A stretch of DNA of 64,000 nucleotides, taken from contig JAURVT010000006.1 in the NCBI GenBank assembly GCA_030655315.1, positions 1-64,000 on the forward strand. The letters are read 5' to 3'. The position numbers and the translations under genes were made by a program. Below the pieces are notes generated by a model. That model did not search any database. It was not told where the DNA came from and saw only the letters and a list, made by a program, of their open reading frames with translations. This DNA is from Nocardioidaceae bacterium. Its GTDB lineage: Bacteria > Actinomycetota > Actinomycetes > Propionibacteriales > Nocardioidaceae. Shown in pieces: positions 1-9,091 of this stretch (within the stretch, counting starts at the first letter, position 1; every line of letters begins with the position of its first letter).

Positions 1-1
1 C

Positions 2-376
2 GGCTGCGAGCACGGGGTCTGCGGGGCCTGCACCGTCCTGCTCGACGGCGACCCGGTGCGGGCCTGCCTGATGCTGGCCGTGTCCGCGGTCGACGCGGAG
101 ATCACCACCGTGGAGGGGCTGGGCAACCCCGACGGCTCGCTCGGCCCCGTGCAGCAGGCCTTCCTGGAGTGCCACGGCCTGCAGTGCGGCTTCTGCACCC
201 CAGGCTTCCTCACCACGATCACCGCCGGCCTGCGCGACAACCCCGCCCCCAGCGAGGACGAGGCGCGCGAGATGGTCGGCGGCAACCTCTGCCGCTGCAC
301 CGGCTACCAGAACATCGTCGCCTCGGTGCTGCGCGCCGCGGAGATCACCCACGAGCGCACGGGGGACGTCGCGTGA
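2..376 (+). CDS. Molybdenum hydroxylase small subunit, [2Fe-2S] (5' partial)
   Basis: Iron-sulfur subunit of a xanthine dehydrogenase/CO dehydrogenase-family enzyme; it carries electrons from the molybdenum centre toward FAD. The reading frame is open at the left window edge, so the N-terminus is missing. Seen: the plant-type ferredoxin cysteine cluster CEHGVCGAC at the very start, and the second cluster as CGFCTPG and CRCTGYQ further on, which is the normal two-cluster layout of CoxS/XdhC-type subunits. The stop overlaps the GTG start of the large subunit (GTGA), so the two are cotranslated. The FAD subunit is not in the window and would be expected upstream. Confidence 0.93.
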   Translation, partial: GCEHGVCGACTVLLDGDPVRACLMLAVSAVDAEITTVEGLGNPDGSLGPVQQAFLECHGLQCGFCTPGFLTTITAGLRDNPAPSEDEAREMVGGNLCRCTGYQNIVASVLRAAEITHERTGDVA

Positions 377-2766
377 CCACCAAGAGCTTCGGCCAGCGCG
401 TCCAGCGCACCGAGGACGAGCGGTTCCTGCGCGGACGCGGGCAGTACACCGACGACCTCCTGCCCGACGCGCTGCACGTCGCCGTCCTGCGCAGCCCGCA
501 CGCGCACGCACGCATCGGCGACATCGAGGTCGACGCGGTGCTCGACGTCGAGGGCGTCGTCGCGGTCTACACCTACGAGGATCTCGAGGGGGCGATGGCC
601 GAGCCCCTCCCCCTGCTCATCCCGCACCCCGCGCTCACCCATGGCCGCACCCAGTACGCGCTGGCCCGCGACGAGGTGAACTACGTGGGCGAGGCCGTCG
701 CCATGGTCGTCGCCACCGACCGCTACGTCGCCGAGGACGCCGCGGCGCGCATCACCGTCGTCTACGAGACGCTGCCCGTCGTCGTCGGCATCGACGCCGC
801 CCGCGACGCGTCCCGGCTCGTCCACGACGACGTGCCCGGCAACGTCGCCGCGCGCATGGAGCAGTCGACCGGCGATGCCGCCGCCGCGATCGCGAAGGCC
901 CCGCACCGCCTCGAGCTCGAGCTCGACATCGAGCGCAGCGCCTGCATGCCGCTGGAGGGACGCGCCACCGCGGCCCGCTGGGACACCGACACCTCGCGCC
1001 TCACCGTCTGGACGTCCACGCAGACGTCGACGGGCGTGCGCGCCGCGGTCGCGTCCAAGCTGGGACTCGACCTCGTGCAGGTCGACGTCATCACGCCCGA
1101 CGTGGGCGGCGGGTTCGGCGTCAAGGTCGTGCACCCGTGGCCCGAGGAGGTGCTCGTCCCGATGGCCGCACGCCTGCTCGGCCGTCCGGTCAAGTTCACC
1201 GAGGACCGCCGCGAGCACTTCATCTCCTCCGCGCACGAGCGCGCGCAGCACCACCACGTCGAGGTCGGCTTCGACGACGACGGTCGCGTCGAGGGCCTGT
1301 CGGTGCAGTTCTGGCACGACAACGGCGCCTACACGCCGTACGGCCTGATCGTCCCGATCATCACCTCGACGCAGCTGCTCGGCCCGTACAAGCCGCCGGT
1401 CTACTCCGTGGTCTTCGAGAGCCTCTACACCAACACCGTGATCGTGACGCCGTACCGCGGCGCCGGGCGTCCGCAGGGCGTCTTCGCGATGGAGCGCACG
1501 ATGGACGCGATCGCTGCGTACCTCGGCAAGGACCGCGCCGCCGTGCGCGCCGTCAACTTCATCCAGCCCGACGAGTTCCCCTACGACCAGGGCCTGATCT
1601 TCCAGGACGGCAAGCCGCTGATCTACGACTCGGGCGACTTCCCGCAGTCGCTCGACAAGATCAAGGCGCTCGTCGGGTGGGACGACTTCGAGCGCGTGCG
1701 CGACGAGGCCCGCGCCGAGGGACGCACCGTCGGCATCGGCCTGGCCTGCTACGTCGAGGGCACGGGCGTCGGCCCCTACGAGGGCGGGCACGTGCAGGTC
1801 GAGACCACCGGCAAGGTCAAGGTCTCCACCGGCCTGACCACGCAGGGCCAGGGCCACCAGACCGCGTTCGCGCAGATCGTCGCCGACGAGCTCGGCGTGC
1901 GGTTCGAGGACGTCGAGGTGGTCACCGGCGACACCCGACGGATGCCCTACGCGGTGGGCACCTACGCGTCCCGCGCGGCGGTGATGAGCGGGTCGGCGAT
2001 CGCGCTGACGGCCCGCGCCGTCAAGGCCAAGGCGCTGAAGCTCGCGGCCGACGCGCTGGAGGTGGCCGAGGACGACCTCGAGGTCGCCGACGGCGTCGTC
2101 TCGGTCAAGGGCGCGCCGTCGTCCAACGTCTCGCTCGGCACGCTCGCGGTGCTGAGCAACCCGCTGCGCTACGCCTTCGACGAGGCGTCCAAGTCGGCCA
2201 CGCAGTTCTCCGTCGGCGACCCCGACGCGGTGCCCGTGCCCGAGGGCGAGAGCCCGGGCCTGGAGAGCCGCGACTACTTCTCCCCGCCCCGCTCGACGTT
2301 CGCGAGCGGCATGCACGCCGTCGTCGTCGAGACCGATCCCGAGACCGCCGAGATCTCGATCCTGCGCTACTGCGTGGTGCACGACTGCGGACGCCTGATC
2401 AACCCGCTCATCGTCGAGGGCCAGATCCACGGCGGCGTCGCTCAGGGCGTCGGCGGGGCGCTGTACGAGCGGATGGCCTACGACGAGCACGGCCAGCTGC
2501 AGAACGCCTCGTTCATGGACTTCCTGATGCCCTACGTCAGCGAGGTGCCGCGCGAGATCGAGGTCGACCACCTCGAGACGCCGTCGCCACTCAACCCGCT
2601 CGGCATCAAGGGCGCGGGCGAGGCCGGCGTGATCCCGTCGGCCGCCCTGTTCGCGTCCGCGATCGAGGACGCCGAGGGCTTCGCGATCACCCGCATGCCC
2701 ATCTCCCCCTCCGAGCTGTACGCCCTGCGGCTCGAGCACGCCACCACCGAAGGAGCCGACCGATGA
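373..2766 (+). CDS. Molybdenum hydroxylase large (molybdopterin) subunit, xanthine dehydrogenase family
   Basis: Catalytic subunit (797 aa) that binds the molybdopterin cofactor and hydroxylates an aromatic N-heterocycle or similar substrate with water as oxygen donor. Seen: N-terminal a/b hammerhead domain (about 15-125), the active-site loop PYRGAGR at 360-366 and the invariant catalytic Glu750 in KGAGEAG. True CO dehydrogenases carry a CSFR loop with the Cu-ligating Cys, while this is the form-II-like loop, so CO oxidation is unlikely. GTG start chosen because it overlaps the small-subunit stop and begins the family-typical N-terminus. The following amidase, hydantoinase and barbiturase-like genes suggest a pyrimidine- or hydantoin-like substrate, by inference. 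Confidence 0.92.
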   Translation: MTTKSFGQRVQRTEDERFLRGRGQYTDDLLPDALHVAVLRSPHAHARIGDIEVDAVLDVEGVVAVYTYEDLEGAMAEPLPLLIPHPALTHGRTQYALARDEVNYVGEAVAMVVATDRYVAEDAAARITVVYETLPVVVGIDAARDASRLVHDDVPGNVAARMEQSTGDAAAAIAKAPHRLELELDIERSACMPLEGRATAARWDTDTSRLTVWTSTQTSTGVRAAVASKLGLDLVQVDVITPDVGGGFGVKVVHPWPEEVLVPMAARLLGRPVKFTEDRREHFISSAHERAQHHHVEVGFDDDGRVEGLSVQFWHDNGAYTPYGLIVPIITSTQLLGPYKPPVYSVVFESLYTNTVIVTPYRGAGRPQGVFAMERTMDAIAAYLGKDRAAVRAVNFIQPDEFPYDQGLIFQDGKPLIYDSGDFPQSLDKIKALVGWDDFERVRDEARAEGRTVGIGLACYVEGTGVGPYEGGHVQVETTGKVKVSTGLTTQGQGHQTAFAQIVADELGVRFEDVEVVTGDTRRMPYAVGTYASRAAVMSGSAIALTARAVKAKALKLAADALEVAEDDLEVADGVVSVKGAPSSNVSLGTLAVLSNPLRYAFDEASKSATQFSVGDPDAVPVPEGESPGLESRDYFSPPRSTFASGMHAVVVETDPETAEISILRYCVVHDCGRLINPLIVEGQIHGGVAQGVGGALYERMAYDEHGQLQNASFMDFLMPYVSEVPREIEVDHLETPSPLNPLGIKGAGEAGVIPSAALFASAIEDAEGFAITRMPISPSELYALRLEHATTEGADR

Positions 2767-3407
2767 AGGTCGCCGGAACCGCCGTCCTGAACGCCCCCGT
2801 CGCCCAGGTCTGGGACGCGCTGCTCGACCCGCAGGTACTGGTCCGGACCATTCCGGGCTGCGAGAGCCTGCGCACCACCGCCGAGAACGAGTACGCGATG
2901 ACGGTGACCGCCGGCGTCGCATCCATCAAGGGCACCTACGCCGGCACCTGCTCGCTGAGCGACCTCAAGCCGCACGAGTCGCTGCTGCTCAGGGCCGAGG
3001 GCTCGGGCGGCCCGGGCACGGTCGCGGCCGACGTCACCGTCAGCTTCGGCGACCGCGGCGACGGCACCACCACCGTCGACTACGCCGCGGACGCCGTCGT
3101 CGGCGGCATGATCGGCGGCGTGGGCCAGCGGATGCTGACGTCCGTCAGCCGTCGGATGGCCGGCGAGTTCTTCTCCGCCGTCGACAAGGTCATCCGCGAC
3201 GGCATCCCGGCCGAGGCCCCCGCCCCGGGCGCCGTCGGCGCGGGGACGCCGTCCGCGGCCGCCCCCTCCGAGCCGGGCGTGTTCACCGCGCCGGCCAAGG
3301 CGTCGGCGCTGCCCGCCGGCGACGACTTCGTGAAGGGCGCCGTCGTCGGCGGTACCCTGGTGCTGCTCGGCGTGCTGGCCGGCGGCCTGCTCGGCCGCCG
3401 CCGGTGA
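2763..3407 (+). CDS. CoxG-like SRPBCC protein with C-terminal membrane anchor
   Basis: 214 aa. Residues 1-150 match the CoxG/SRPBCC fold (start MKVAGTAVLNAPVAQVWDAL, then the IPGCESL motif), found next to molybdenum hydroxylase genes and thought to help recruit or mature the enzyme at the membrane. An Ala/Pro-rich linker (about 150-185) leads to a hydrophobic segment (about 190-210) ending in RRR, a tail anchor that would put the domain on the cytoplasmic face. It overlaps the large-subunit gene (ATGA) and the amidase gene (GTGA), so it belongs to the same transcript. Confidence 0.9.
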   Translation: MKVAGTAVLNAPVAQVWDALLDPQVLVRTIPGCESLRTTAENEYAMTVTAGVASIKGTYAGTCSLSDLKPHESLLLRAEGSGGPGTVAADVTVSFGDRGDGTTTVDYAADAVVGGMIGGVGQRMLTSVSRRMAGEFFSAVDKVIRDGIPAEAPAPGAVGAGTPSAAAPSEPGVFTAPAKASALPAGDDFVKGAVVGGTLVLLGVLAGGLLGRRR

Positions 3408-4813
3408 CGATCGACGTCCACAGTCCCGCGCGGGAGATGGCGGCGGCCGTCGCCGACCGGACCATCTCGGCGCGCGAGCTGCTGGACCTCCACCTCGACC
3501 GCATCGACGAGGTGAACGACCGCGTCAACGCGATCGTCAGCCTCGACCCCGAGCGTGCCCGCGTCGAGGCCGCCGAGCGGGACGAGGAGACCGCGCGCGG
3601 CGTGTCGCGCGGGCCGCTGCACGGGCTGCCGTTCGCGTTCAAGGACACGCACGCGGTCGCGGGCTGGCGCACCACGTACGGCTCCCCGCTGATGGCCGAG
3701 AACGTCCCGTCGCGCGACGAGCTGGTGGTCGAGCGCATCCGCGGCGCGGGGGCGGTGACGATCGGCAAGACCAACGTGCCGGAGTGGGCGGCCGGGTCGC
3801 ACACCTTCAACACGGTCTTCGGCACCACCCGCAACCCCTACGACCTGACGCGCTCGGCCGGCGGCTCCAGCGGCGGCGCGGGCGCGGCGCTCGCCTGCGG
3901 CATGGTGCCGCTCGCCGAGGGCAGCGACATGGGCGGCTCGCTGCGCAACCCGGCGTCGTTCGACAACGTCGTCGGCCTGCGTCCGTCCCTCGGCCGGGTG
4001 CCCGAGTGGCCCGCGGCCAACGGCTGGGAGACGACGTCCGTCGGCGGACCGATGGCACGCTCGGTGGACGACCTGTCGCTGCTGCTGTCGGTGGTCGCCG
4101 GGCCCGACCCGCGGGCGCCCCTGGCGCTCGGCGACCCGGGTGCGACGTTCGCCGCCCCCGTCTCGGGCTCGCTCGCCGGCGTGCGCGTGGCGTTCTCCAC
4201 CGACCTCGGCGGCGCGTTCGAGGTGGACGAGCAGGTGGCGCGGATCGTCGGCGACCAGCGAGCCGTCATGGCCGAGGCCGGCGCCGTCGTCGTGGACGCG
4301 CACCCCGACCTGTCCCTCGCCGAGGACACCTTCCGCACGCTGCGGGCGTGGCGCTTCCAGGCGATGTTCGGCGCGCGGCTGGCCCGTCACCCCGACGCGT
4401 TCAAGGCCTCGCTGGCCGACAACATCCGCGCCGGCGAGCACCTCACCGGCGCCGACGTCGCCCGTGCGTACGAGCAGCGGACGTCGCTCGGCCACACGAT
4501 GCGCCGCTTCTTCGCCGACCACGACGTGCTCGCGCTCCCCGTCAGCCAGGTGCCGCCGTTCAGCGCCGACGAGGAGTACCCGTCGCGCATCAACGGCCGC
4601 GAGCAGGCCACCTACCTCGACTGGATGCGCTCGGCCTACTTCATCACCGTGACCGGCTGCCCCGCCATCTCCGTCCCGGCCGGCTTCACCGCCGAGGGCT
4701 GGCCCGTCGGCATCCAGCTCGTCGCCCGCCACGGCGGCGAGGCCGCCCTGCTCTCCGTCGCCCACGCCTTCGAGCAGCTCACCGCCCACGGCCGCGTCCG
4801 CCCGACGCTGTAG
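3404..4813 (+). CDS. Amidase-signature family amidohydrolase
   Basis: 469-aa cytoplasmic amidase that hydrolyses an amide or ureido bond. The Ser-cisSer-Lys triad is visible: Lys80 in PFAFKDT, cis-Ser155 in GGSSGG, and nucleophile Ser179 in SDMGGSLR, 24 residues after the cis-Ser as in fatty-acid amide hydrolase. The GTG start overlaps the CoxG stop. In the oxidative pyrimidine pathway (uracil to barbiturate to ureidomalonate) an amidohydrolase must split the ureido acid into malonate and urea; this gene could do that here, but substrate specificity cannot be read from the sequence. A palindromic element follows the stop codon directly. Confidence 0.92.
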   Translation: MTIDVHSPAREMAAAVADRTISARELLDLHLDRIDEVNDRVNAIVSLDPERARVEAAERDEETARGVSRGPLHGLPFAFKDTHAVAGWRTTYGSPLMAENVPSRDELVVERIRGAGAVTIGKTNVPEWAAGSHTFNTVFGTTRNPYDLTRSAGGSSGGAGAALACGMVPLAEGSDMGGSLRNPASFDNVVGLRPSLGRVPEWPAANGWETTSVGGPMARSVDDLSLLLSVVAGPDPRAPLALGDPGATFAAPVSGSLAGVRVAFSTDLGGAFEVDEQVARIVGDQRAVMAEAGAVVVDAHPDLSLAEDTFRTLRAWRFQAMFGARLARHPDAFKASLADNIRAGEHLTGADVARAYEQRTSLGHTMRRFFADHDVLALPVSQVPPFSADEEYPSRINGREQATYLDWMRSAYFITVTGCPAISVPAGFTAEGWPVGIQLVARHGGEAALLSVAHAFEQLTAHGRVRPTL

Positions 4814-4821
4814 GAGACCCG

Positions 4822-4878
4822 CGAGATACGGGTTCTGCACCACGGCGGACGCTCCTGTGGTGCAGAAGCCGTATCTCG
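4822..4878. repeat. 57-bp palindromic element, copy 1 (22-bp arms, 13-nt loop)
   Basis: Left arm 4822-4843 and right arm 4857-4878 pair at 21 of 22 positions around a 13-nt loop. The arms read CGAGATACGG...CTGCACCAC. An almost identical element with the same loop length lies at 56862-56918. It begins 8 nt after the amidase stop and could terminate transcription, but the absence of a T-tract and the second copy fit a dispersed REP-like element better. Confidence 0.85.
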
Positions 4879-5006
4879 GCGACTCAGGGCGGGCGGTCCG
4901 GGGGTTGACAGGCGGGGAGGCGTCGGCAACTCCTGACAGCGGCGTGCCCGATCCGACGACGATCTTCGCCATACGTCCTGCCACGCGATCGGGGTTGGAT
5001 CGGGGC

Positions 5007-7118
5007 ATGACGCCTGCACCGCACCGCCGCATCCGGATCGGGATCGACACCGGGGGCACGTTCACCGACGTCGTCGCGTTCGACGAGAGCACCGGCGAGC
5101 TCGTGACCACCAAGACCCCCTCCACGCCGGGCAACCCCGCGGACGGGTTCCTCGCCGGCATCGAGAAGGTGCTGGGCATCGCAGGCCTGCCCGCCGACTC
5201 CGGCGACGCGATCGCGTCGGTCAGCCACGGCACCACCGTCGCGACCAACCAGCTGCTCGAGGGCAAGGTCGAGAACCTCGGGTTCCTCACCAACGACGGC
5301 TACGAGCAGGTCCTCGAGATCGCCCGCCAGTCCGTCCCCGACGGCTACGGCAACTCCTACTTCTGGGTCAAGCCCGACCGCATCGTCCCCCGCGACCTGG
5401 TGCGCACCGTCGTCGGACGCATGTCGTACACCGGCGAGGAGATCCGCCCGCTCGACGAGGACGGCGTCCGCGCCGCCGGACGCTGGTTCAGGGCCAAGGG
5501 CGTCGAGTCGCTCGGCGTCTGCCTGCTCCACTCCTATGCCAACTCCGCGCACGAGGAGCGGGTCCGCCAGATCCTCCTCGAGGAGCACCCGGACGCCGTG
5601 GTCTCGCTGTCGTCGGAGGTGCTGCGCGAGTACCGCGAGTACGAGCGCTCCATGACGACGCTCGTCGACGCCGCCGTGAAGCCCAAGGTGTCGCGCTACG
5701 TCTCCAACATCAAGACCCGCCTCGACGCGTACACGTCAGCCGACGACGGCCGCGCCGTCCCGTTCTACGTGATGAAGTCCAACGGTGGCGTGCTCAGCGC
5801 CGAGGAGGTCGTGCACCAGCCGATCACCACCGTGCTGTCCGGCCCCGCGGCGGGCGCGCTCGGCGCCGCGCTGATCGCCGAGGTCGCCGGCTTCGACCGC
5901 GTCCTCACCTGCGACGGCGGCGGCACGTCCACCGACGTCTCGGTGGTCGTCGACGGCGAGCCGACGCTCACCACCGAGGGCACCGTGGGCGTCTACCCGT
6001 CGAAGATCCCGATGATCGACGTCGTGACGGTCGGCGCGGGCGGCGGCTCCATCGCCTGGCTGTCGCCGGAGAACACCCTGAAGGTCGGTCCCGCGTCGGC
6101 CGGCGCCGACCCCGGACCGCTCTGCTACGCCAAGGGCGGCACCGACGTCACCATCACCGACGCGCACGTCGTGCTCGGACGCATCCCTCCCCACCTGCTC
6201 GGCGGCGAGATCCCGCTCGACGTCGACGCGGCCCGCCGCGGCCTGGAGGAGCTCGCCGCGAGGCTCGGCCTCGGTGTCGAGGAGTGCGCCGGCGGCGTGC
6301 TGGAGATCTCGGCCTGGAACCAGGCCAACGCCCTGCGCCAGATCACCGTCAAGCGCGGGCTCGACGTCCGCGACTTCACGCTGACGACGTTCGGCGGCTC
6401 GGGCTCGCTGCTGCTGTGCCGGCTCGTCGACGTGCTCGACCTGCCCGCCGTCCTGGTGCCCCCGAACCCCGGCAACGTCTCGGCGTTCGGCCTGCTGACG
6501 GTCGACGTGAAGAACGACTACGTGCAGACCGCGGTCACCCTGCAGGACCAGATCGACCTCGGCGCGGTGGGCGGCGTCTTCGACGACCTGTCGGCCCGCG
6601 CCGCCAAGGCGCTCGTCGAGGAGGGGTTCGCCGACAGCGAGCACCGCTTCGTCCGCACCGCCGACCTGCGCTACTTCGGCCAGGCCTTCGAGGTCCGCGT
6701 CCCGGTGCCGGAGGGCCCGATGACCAACGAGCTGGTGGCCGCGGTCGCCGACGCGTTCCACGCCGCCCACCGCGGTCTCTACGGCTACGACTTCGCGAGC
6801 GACCCGACCCAGCAGGTCGAGTGGGTCAACCTGCGCGTCTCGGGCATCGGACCGATCCAGCGCCCCGAGATCCGTCGCCACGAGGCGTCCACCGACCCCG
6901 TCCCGGAGCCGCGCAGCATCCGTCCGGTCTGCTTCGACGCCGCCGACGGCTACGTCGACACCGGCGTCTGGTGGCGCGACGACCTGCGGCCCGGGCACGT
7001 CGTCGACGGCCCCGCGGTGATCGAGGAGTTCGGCTCCACCGTGCCGCTGCACCCGGGCTTCACCGCCCGCATCGACGACCACCTCAACATCATCGTGACC
7101 CGTCAGGAGCAGGCATGA
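5007..7118 (+). CDS. hyuA: Hydantoinase/oxoprolinase family protein, subunit A
   Basis: 703-aa ATP-binding subunit of an ATP-dependent N-methylhydantoinase/5-oxoprolinase/acetone-carboxylase-type enzyme; with HyuB it opens a lactam or hydantoin ring at the cost of ATP. Seen: the N-terminal ASKHA phosphate loop GIDTGGTFTDVV, the hydantoinase A core with CDGGGTSTDVSV near 310-325, and normal family length. ATG 5007 was chosen over an upstream in-frame start because it opens directly on the conserved N-terminus; a weak TTGGAT box lies 6 nt before it, which could mean a leaderless start. The stop overlaps hyuB by ATGA. Confidence 0.92.
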   Translation: MTPAPHRRIRIGIDTGGTFTDVVAFDESTGELVTTKTPSTPGNPADGFLAGIEKVLGIAGLPADSGDAIASVSHGTTVATNQLLEGKVENLGFLTNDGYEQVLEIARQSVPDGYGNSYFWVKPDRIVPRDLVRTVVGRMSYTGEEIRPLDEDGVRAAGRWFRAKGVESLGVCLLHSYANSAHEERVRQILLEEHPDAVVSLSSEVLREYREYERSMTTLVDAAVKPKVSRYVSNIKTRLDAYTSADDGRAVPFYVMKSNGGVLSAEEVVHQPITTVLSGPAAGALGAALIAEVAGFDRVLTCDGGGTSTDVSVVVDGEPTLTTEGTVGVYPSKIPMIDVVTVGAGGGSIAWLSPENTLKVGPASAGADPGPLCYAKGGTDVTITDAHVVLGRIPPHLLGGEIPLDVDAARRGLEELAARLGLGVEECAGGVLEISAWNQANALRQITVKRGLDVRDFTLTTFGGSGSLLLCRLVDVLDLPAVLVPPNPGNVSAFGLLTVDVKNDYVQTAVTLQDQIDLGAVGGVFDDLSARAAKALVEEGFADSEHRFVRTADLRYFGQAFEVRVPVPEGPMTNELVAAVADAFHAAHRGLYGYDFASDPTQQVEWVNLRVSGIGPIQRPEIRRHEASTDPVPEPRSIRPVCFDAADGYVDTGVWWRDDLRPGHVVDGPAVIEEFGSTVPLHPGFTARIDDHLNIIVTRQEQA

Positions 7119-9091
7119 CCACCACGGCACAGGACACGACGCAGCAGGGGCACCCCGACACCGGCTCGACGCGGGCCCCCACGCAGTTCCCGTTCGGCCC
7201 GCTGACGGCCGACAGCGGCGCGTCGGCCGACCCGGTGCTCGTCGAGATCGTCCAGGGCAGCCTGGCGTCGGTCGAGATGGAGGTCGAGACGGCCATCGCG
7301 CGCACCTCGCGCTCGCCGATGATCCGCGACGCGCACGACTTCCGCGCCGGCATCCACGACCGCCGGCTGCGCAAGCTCACCGGCCGCTCGTACTCCGCGC
7401 TCGTGCACCCGATCGCCCGCGACTTCCCGCTCGAGGAGATGGTGCCGGGCGACGTCTTCTTCCACAACGACGTCTACGGCTCGGAGGGCGGCATCGGCCA
7501 CCTGCCCGACCTCTGCGTCACGGTGCCCGTCTTCCACGACTCCGGCGACGGCCCCGAGGTGGTGGCGTTCGTCCAGGCGTTCGGCCACCACGACGACATC
7601 GGCGGCGCCGTGCCCGGCTCGATGCCGAGCAACGCGACGTCGGTGTTCGAGGAGGGCCTGATGGTCCCCCCGATCAAGCTCTGGGACGCCGGCACGCCCG
7701 TGCGCTCGGCGCTCGCGATCATGACGCGCAACTCGCGCATGCCCGACTCGCTCGCCGCCGACCTCGACGCCGAGTGCTCGGCCTGCCTGATGGGCGCACG
7801 CCGGCTCGGCGAGCTGTTCGACCGGTACGGGCGCGACGTCGTCGAGTCGTGCTTCGACGCCATCATCGACCGCACCACGCAGACCTACCGCCGCGAGATC
7901 CTCAGCAAGATCCCCGTCGGCACCTGGGTCTGGGAGGACTACGCCGAGCACGACGGCGTCGACGACCCGAGGCTGCACACCCAGCGCATCACCCTGACGC
8001 GCACCGCCGCCGACGACCCCGACGGCGAGCGGCTGATCGTCGACTTCGCCGGCACCTCGCCGCAGGCCAAGGGGCCGATCAACCACTGTGGCGACTACTC
8101 CGACGGCGTCTTCCTGAAGAAGTGGCTCGCGCCGATCCTGCGCAACCTCGCCGACACCCCCGAGCGGATGGCCGAGCTCGACGTCAACGAGGGCATCGTG
8201 CCGCTGATCGAGATGCGGTTCCCCGAGAAGGGCACGCTGCTGACGCCGATCTTCCCGGCGCCCACCAACGCGCGGACGTTCGTCATCCTGCGCCTGCTGG
8301 GCGTGCTGGCCGGCGTCGTCGCCAAGGCCGTCGACGGCATGATGCCCGCCGACCAGGAGACGATCCGCTACACCGGGGTGTGGGGCGAGGACCTCGAGGG
8401 CCGCCCCTACCTGATGCGCGAGGTGCTCGGCGGCGGTGCCGGCGGCCGCTACTACGCCGACGGCGAGGACACCATCCACGTCGTCCCGGACTCGCGGAAC
8501 CTGCCGACGGAGTTCACCGAGGCGCGCTTCCCGTTCGTGGTGGAGCGGCTCGGCCTGGCGCGAGACTCCGGCGGCGCGGGCCAGTTCCGCGGGGGGCTGG
8601 GGTACGAGAAGCACGTCCGGATGCTCAAGGACGCCAACTTCATGTCGATCGCCGACCGCTCGATCCTGGCCTGCTGGGGCGTGCGCGGCGGCAGGGCCGG
8701 CACCCCGTTCGAGGTCGTGATCAACCCGGGCGCCGACGACGAGCGCGTCGTCGACTCGCTCGCCGACGCCGAGCCCGTCAGGGCCGGCGAGACCATCCGC
8801 ATCCGCACCACCGGCGGCGGCGGCTGGGGCGACCCGCTCGAGCGCGAGCCCGAGGCCGTCGTCCGCGACGTGGTCTGGGGCAAGGTCTCGGCCGGTGCGG
8901 CACGCGAGCAGTACGGCGTCGTGCTGACCGGGTCGGTCGACGGCGACGACCTCGGCCACGACGCCGACGCGACGCGGGCGCTCCGCGACGAGCAGCGCGC
9001 GGCCCGTCCGGAGGAGGCCTTCTTCGACCGCGGGCCCGGGTACGCCACGCTGAGCGGCGGCGACGTCGCAGCGAGCGTCGACTGGCTGTGA
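7115..9091 (+). CDS. hyuB: Hydantoinase B/oxoprolinase family protein
   Basis: 658-aa partner of HyuA. Seen: the family core EIVQGSLASVEMEVE near the N-terminus, the metal-binding-type GDVFFHNDVYGSEGGIGHLPD stretch (partly shown as GDVFFHNDVY), an FGHHDDIGG motif, and the C-terminal GGGGWGDP signature of HyuB proteins. The first 40 residues are Thr/Gln/Asp-rich and unlike the family core. It overlaps hyuA (ATGA) and the next gene (GTGA), so all three are cotranscribed. Likely role: ring opening of a hydantoin- or lactam-like intermediate. The substrate is unknown. Confidence 0.92.
   Translation: MTTTAQDTTQQGHPDTGSTRAPTQFPFGPLTADSGASADPVLVEIVQGSLASVEMEVETAIARTSRSPMIRDAHDFRAGIHDRRLRKLTGRSYSALVHPIARDFPLEEMVPGDVFFHNDVYGSEGGIGHLPDLCVTVPVFHDSGDGPEVVAFVQAFGHHDDIGGAVPGSMPSNATSVFEEGLMVPPIKLWDAGTPVRSALAIMTRNSRMPDSLAADLDAECSACLMGARRLGELFDRYGRDVVESCFDAIIDRTTQTYRREILSKIPVGTWVWEDYAEHDGVDDPRLHTQRITLTRTAADDPDGERLIVDFAGTSPQAKGPINHCGDYSDGVFLKKWLAPILRNLADTPERMAELDVNEGIVPLIEMRFPEKGTLLTPIFPAPTNARTFVILRLLGVLAGVVAKAVDGMMPADQETIRYTGVWGEDLEGRPYLMREVLGGGAGGRYYADGEDTIHVVPDSRNLPTEFTEARFPFVVERLGLARDSGGAGQFRGGLGYEKHVRMLKDANFMSIADRSILACWGVRGGRAGTPFEVVINPGADDERVVDSLADAEPVRAGETIRIRTTGGGGWGDPLEREPEAVVRDVVWGKVSAGAAREQYGVVLTGSVDGDDLGHDADATRALRDEQRAARPEEAFFDRGPGYATLSGGDVAASVDWL

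Noticed and set aside
373-2766. Aerobic CO dehydrogenase large subunit
   Set aside because: Lacks the CSFR active-site loop with Cu-binding Cys; has PYRGAGR instead.
304-2922. Long minus-strand open frame opposite the molybdenum hydroxylase genes
   Set aside because: Arg/Ala-rich composition and mirror of a clear plus-strand gene; a GC-rich shadow. The same applies to other long antisense frames.
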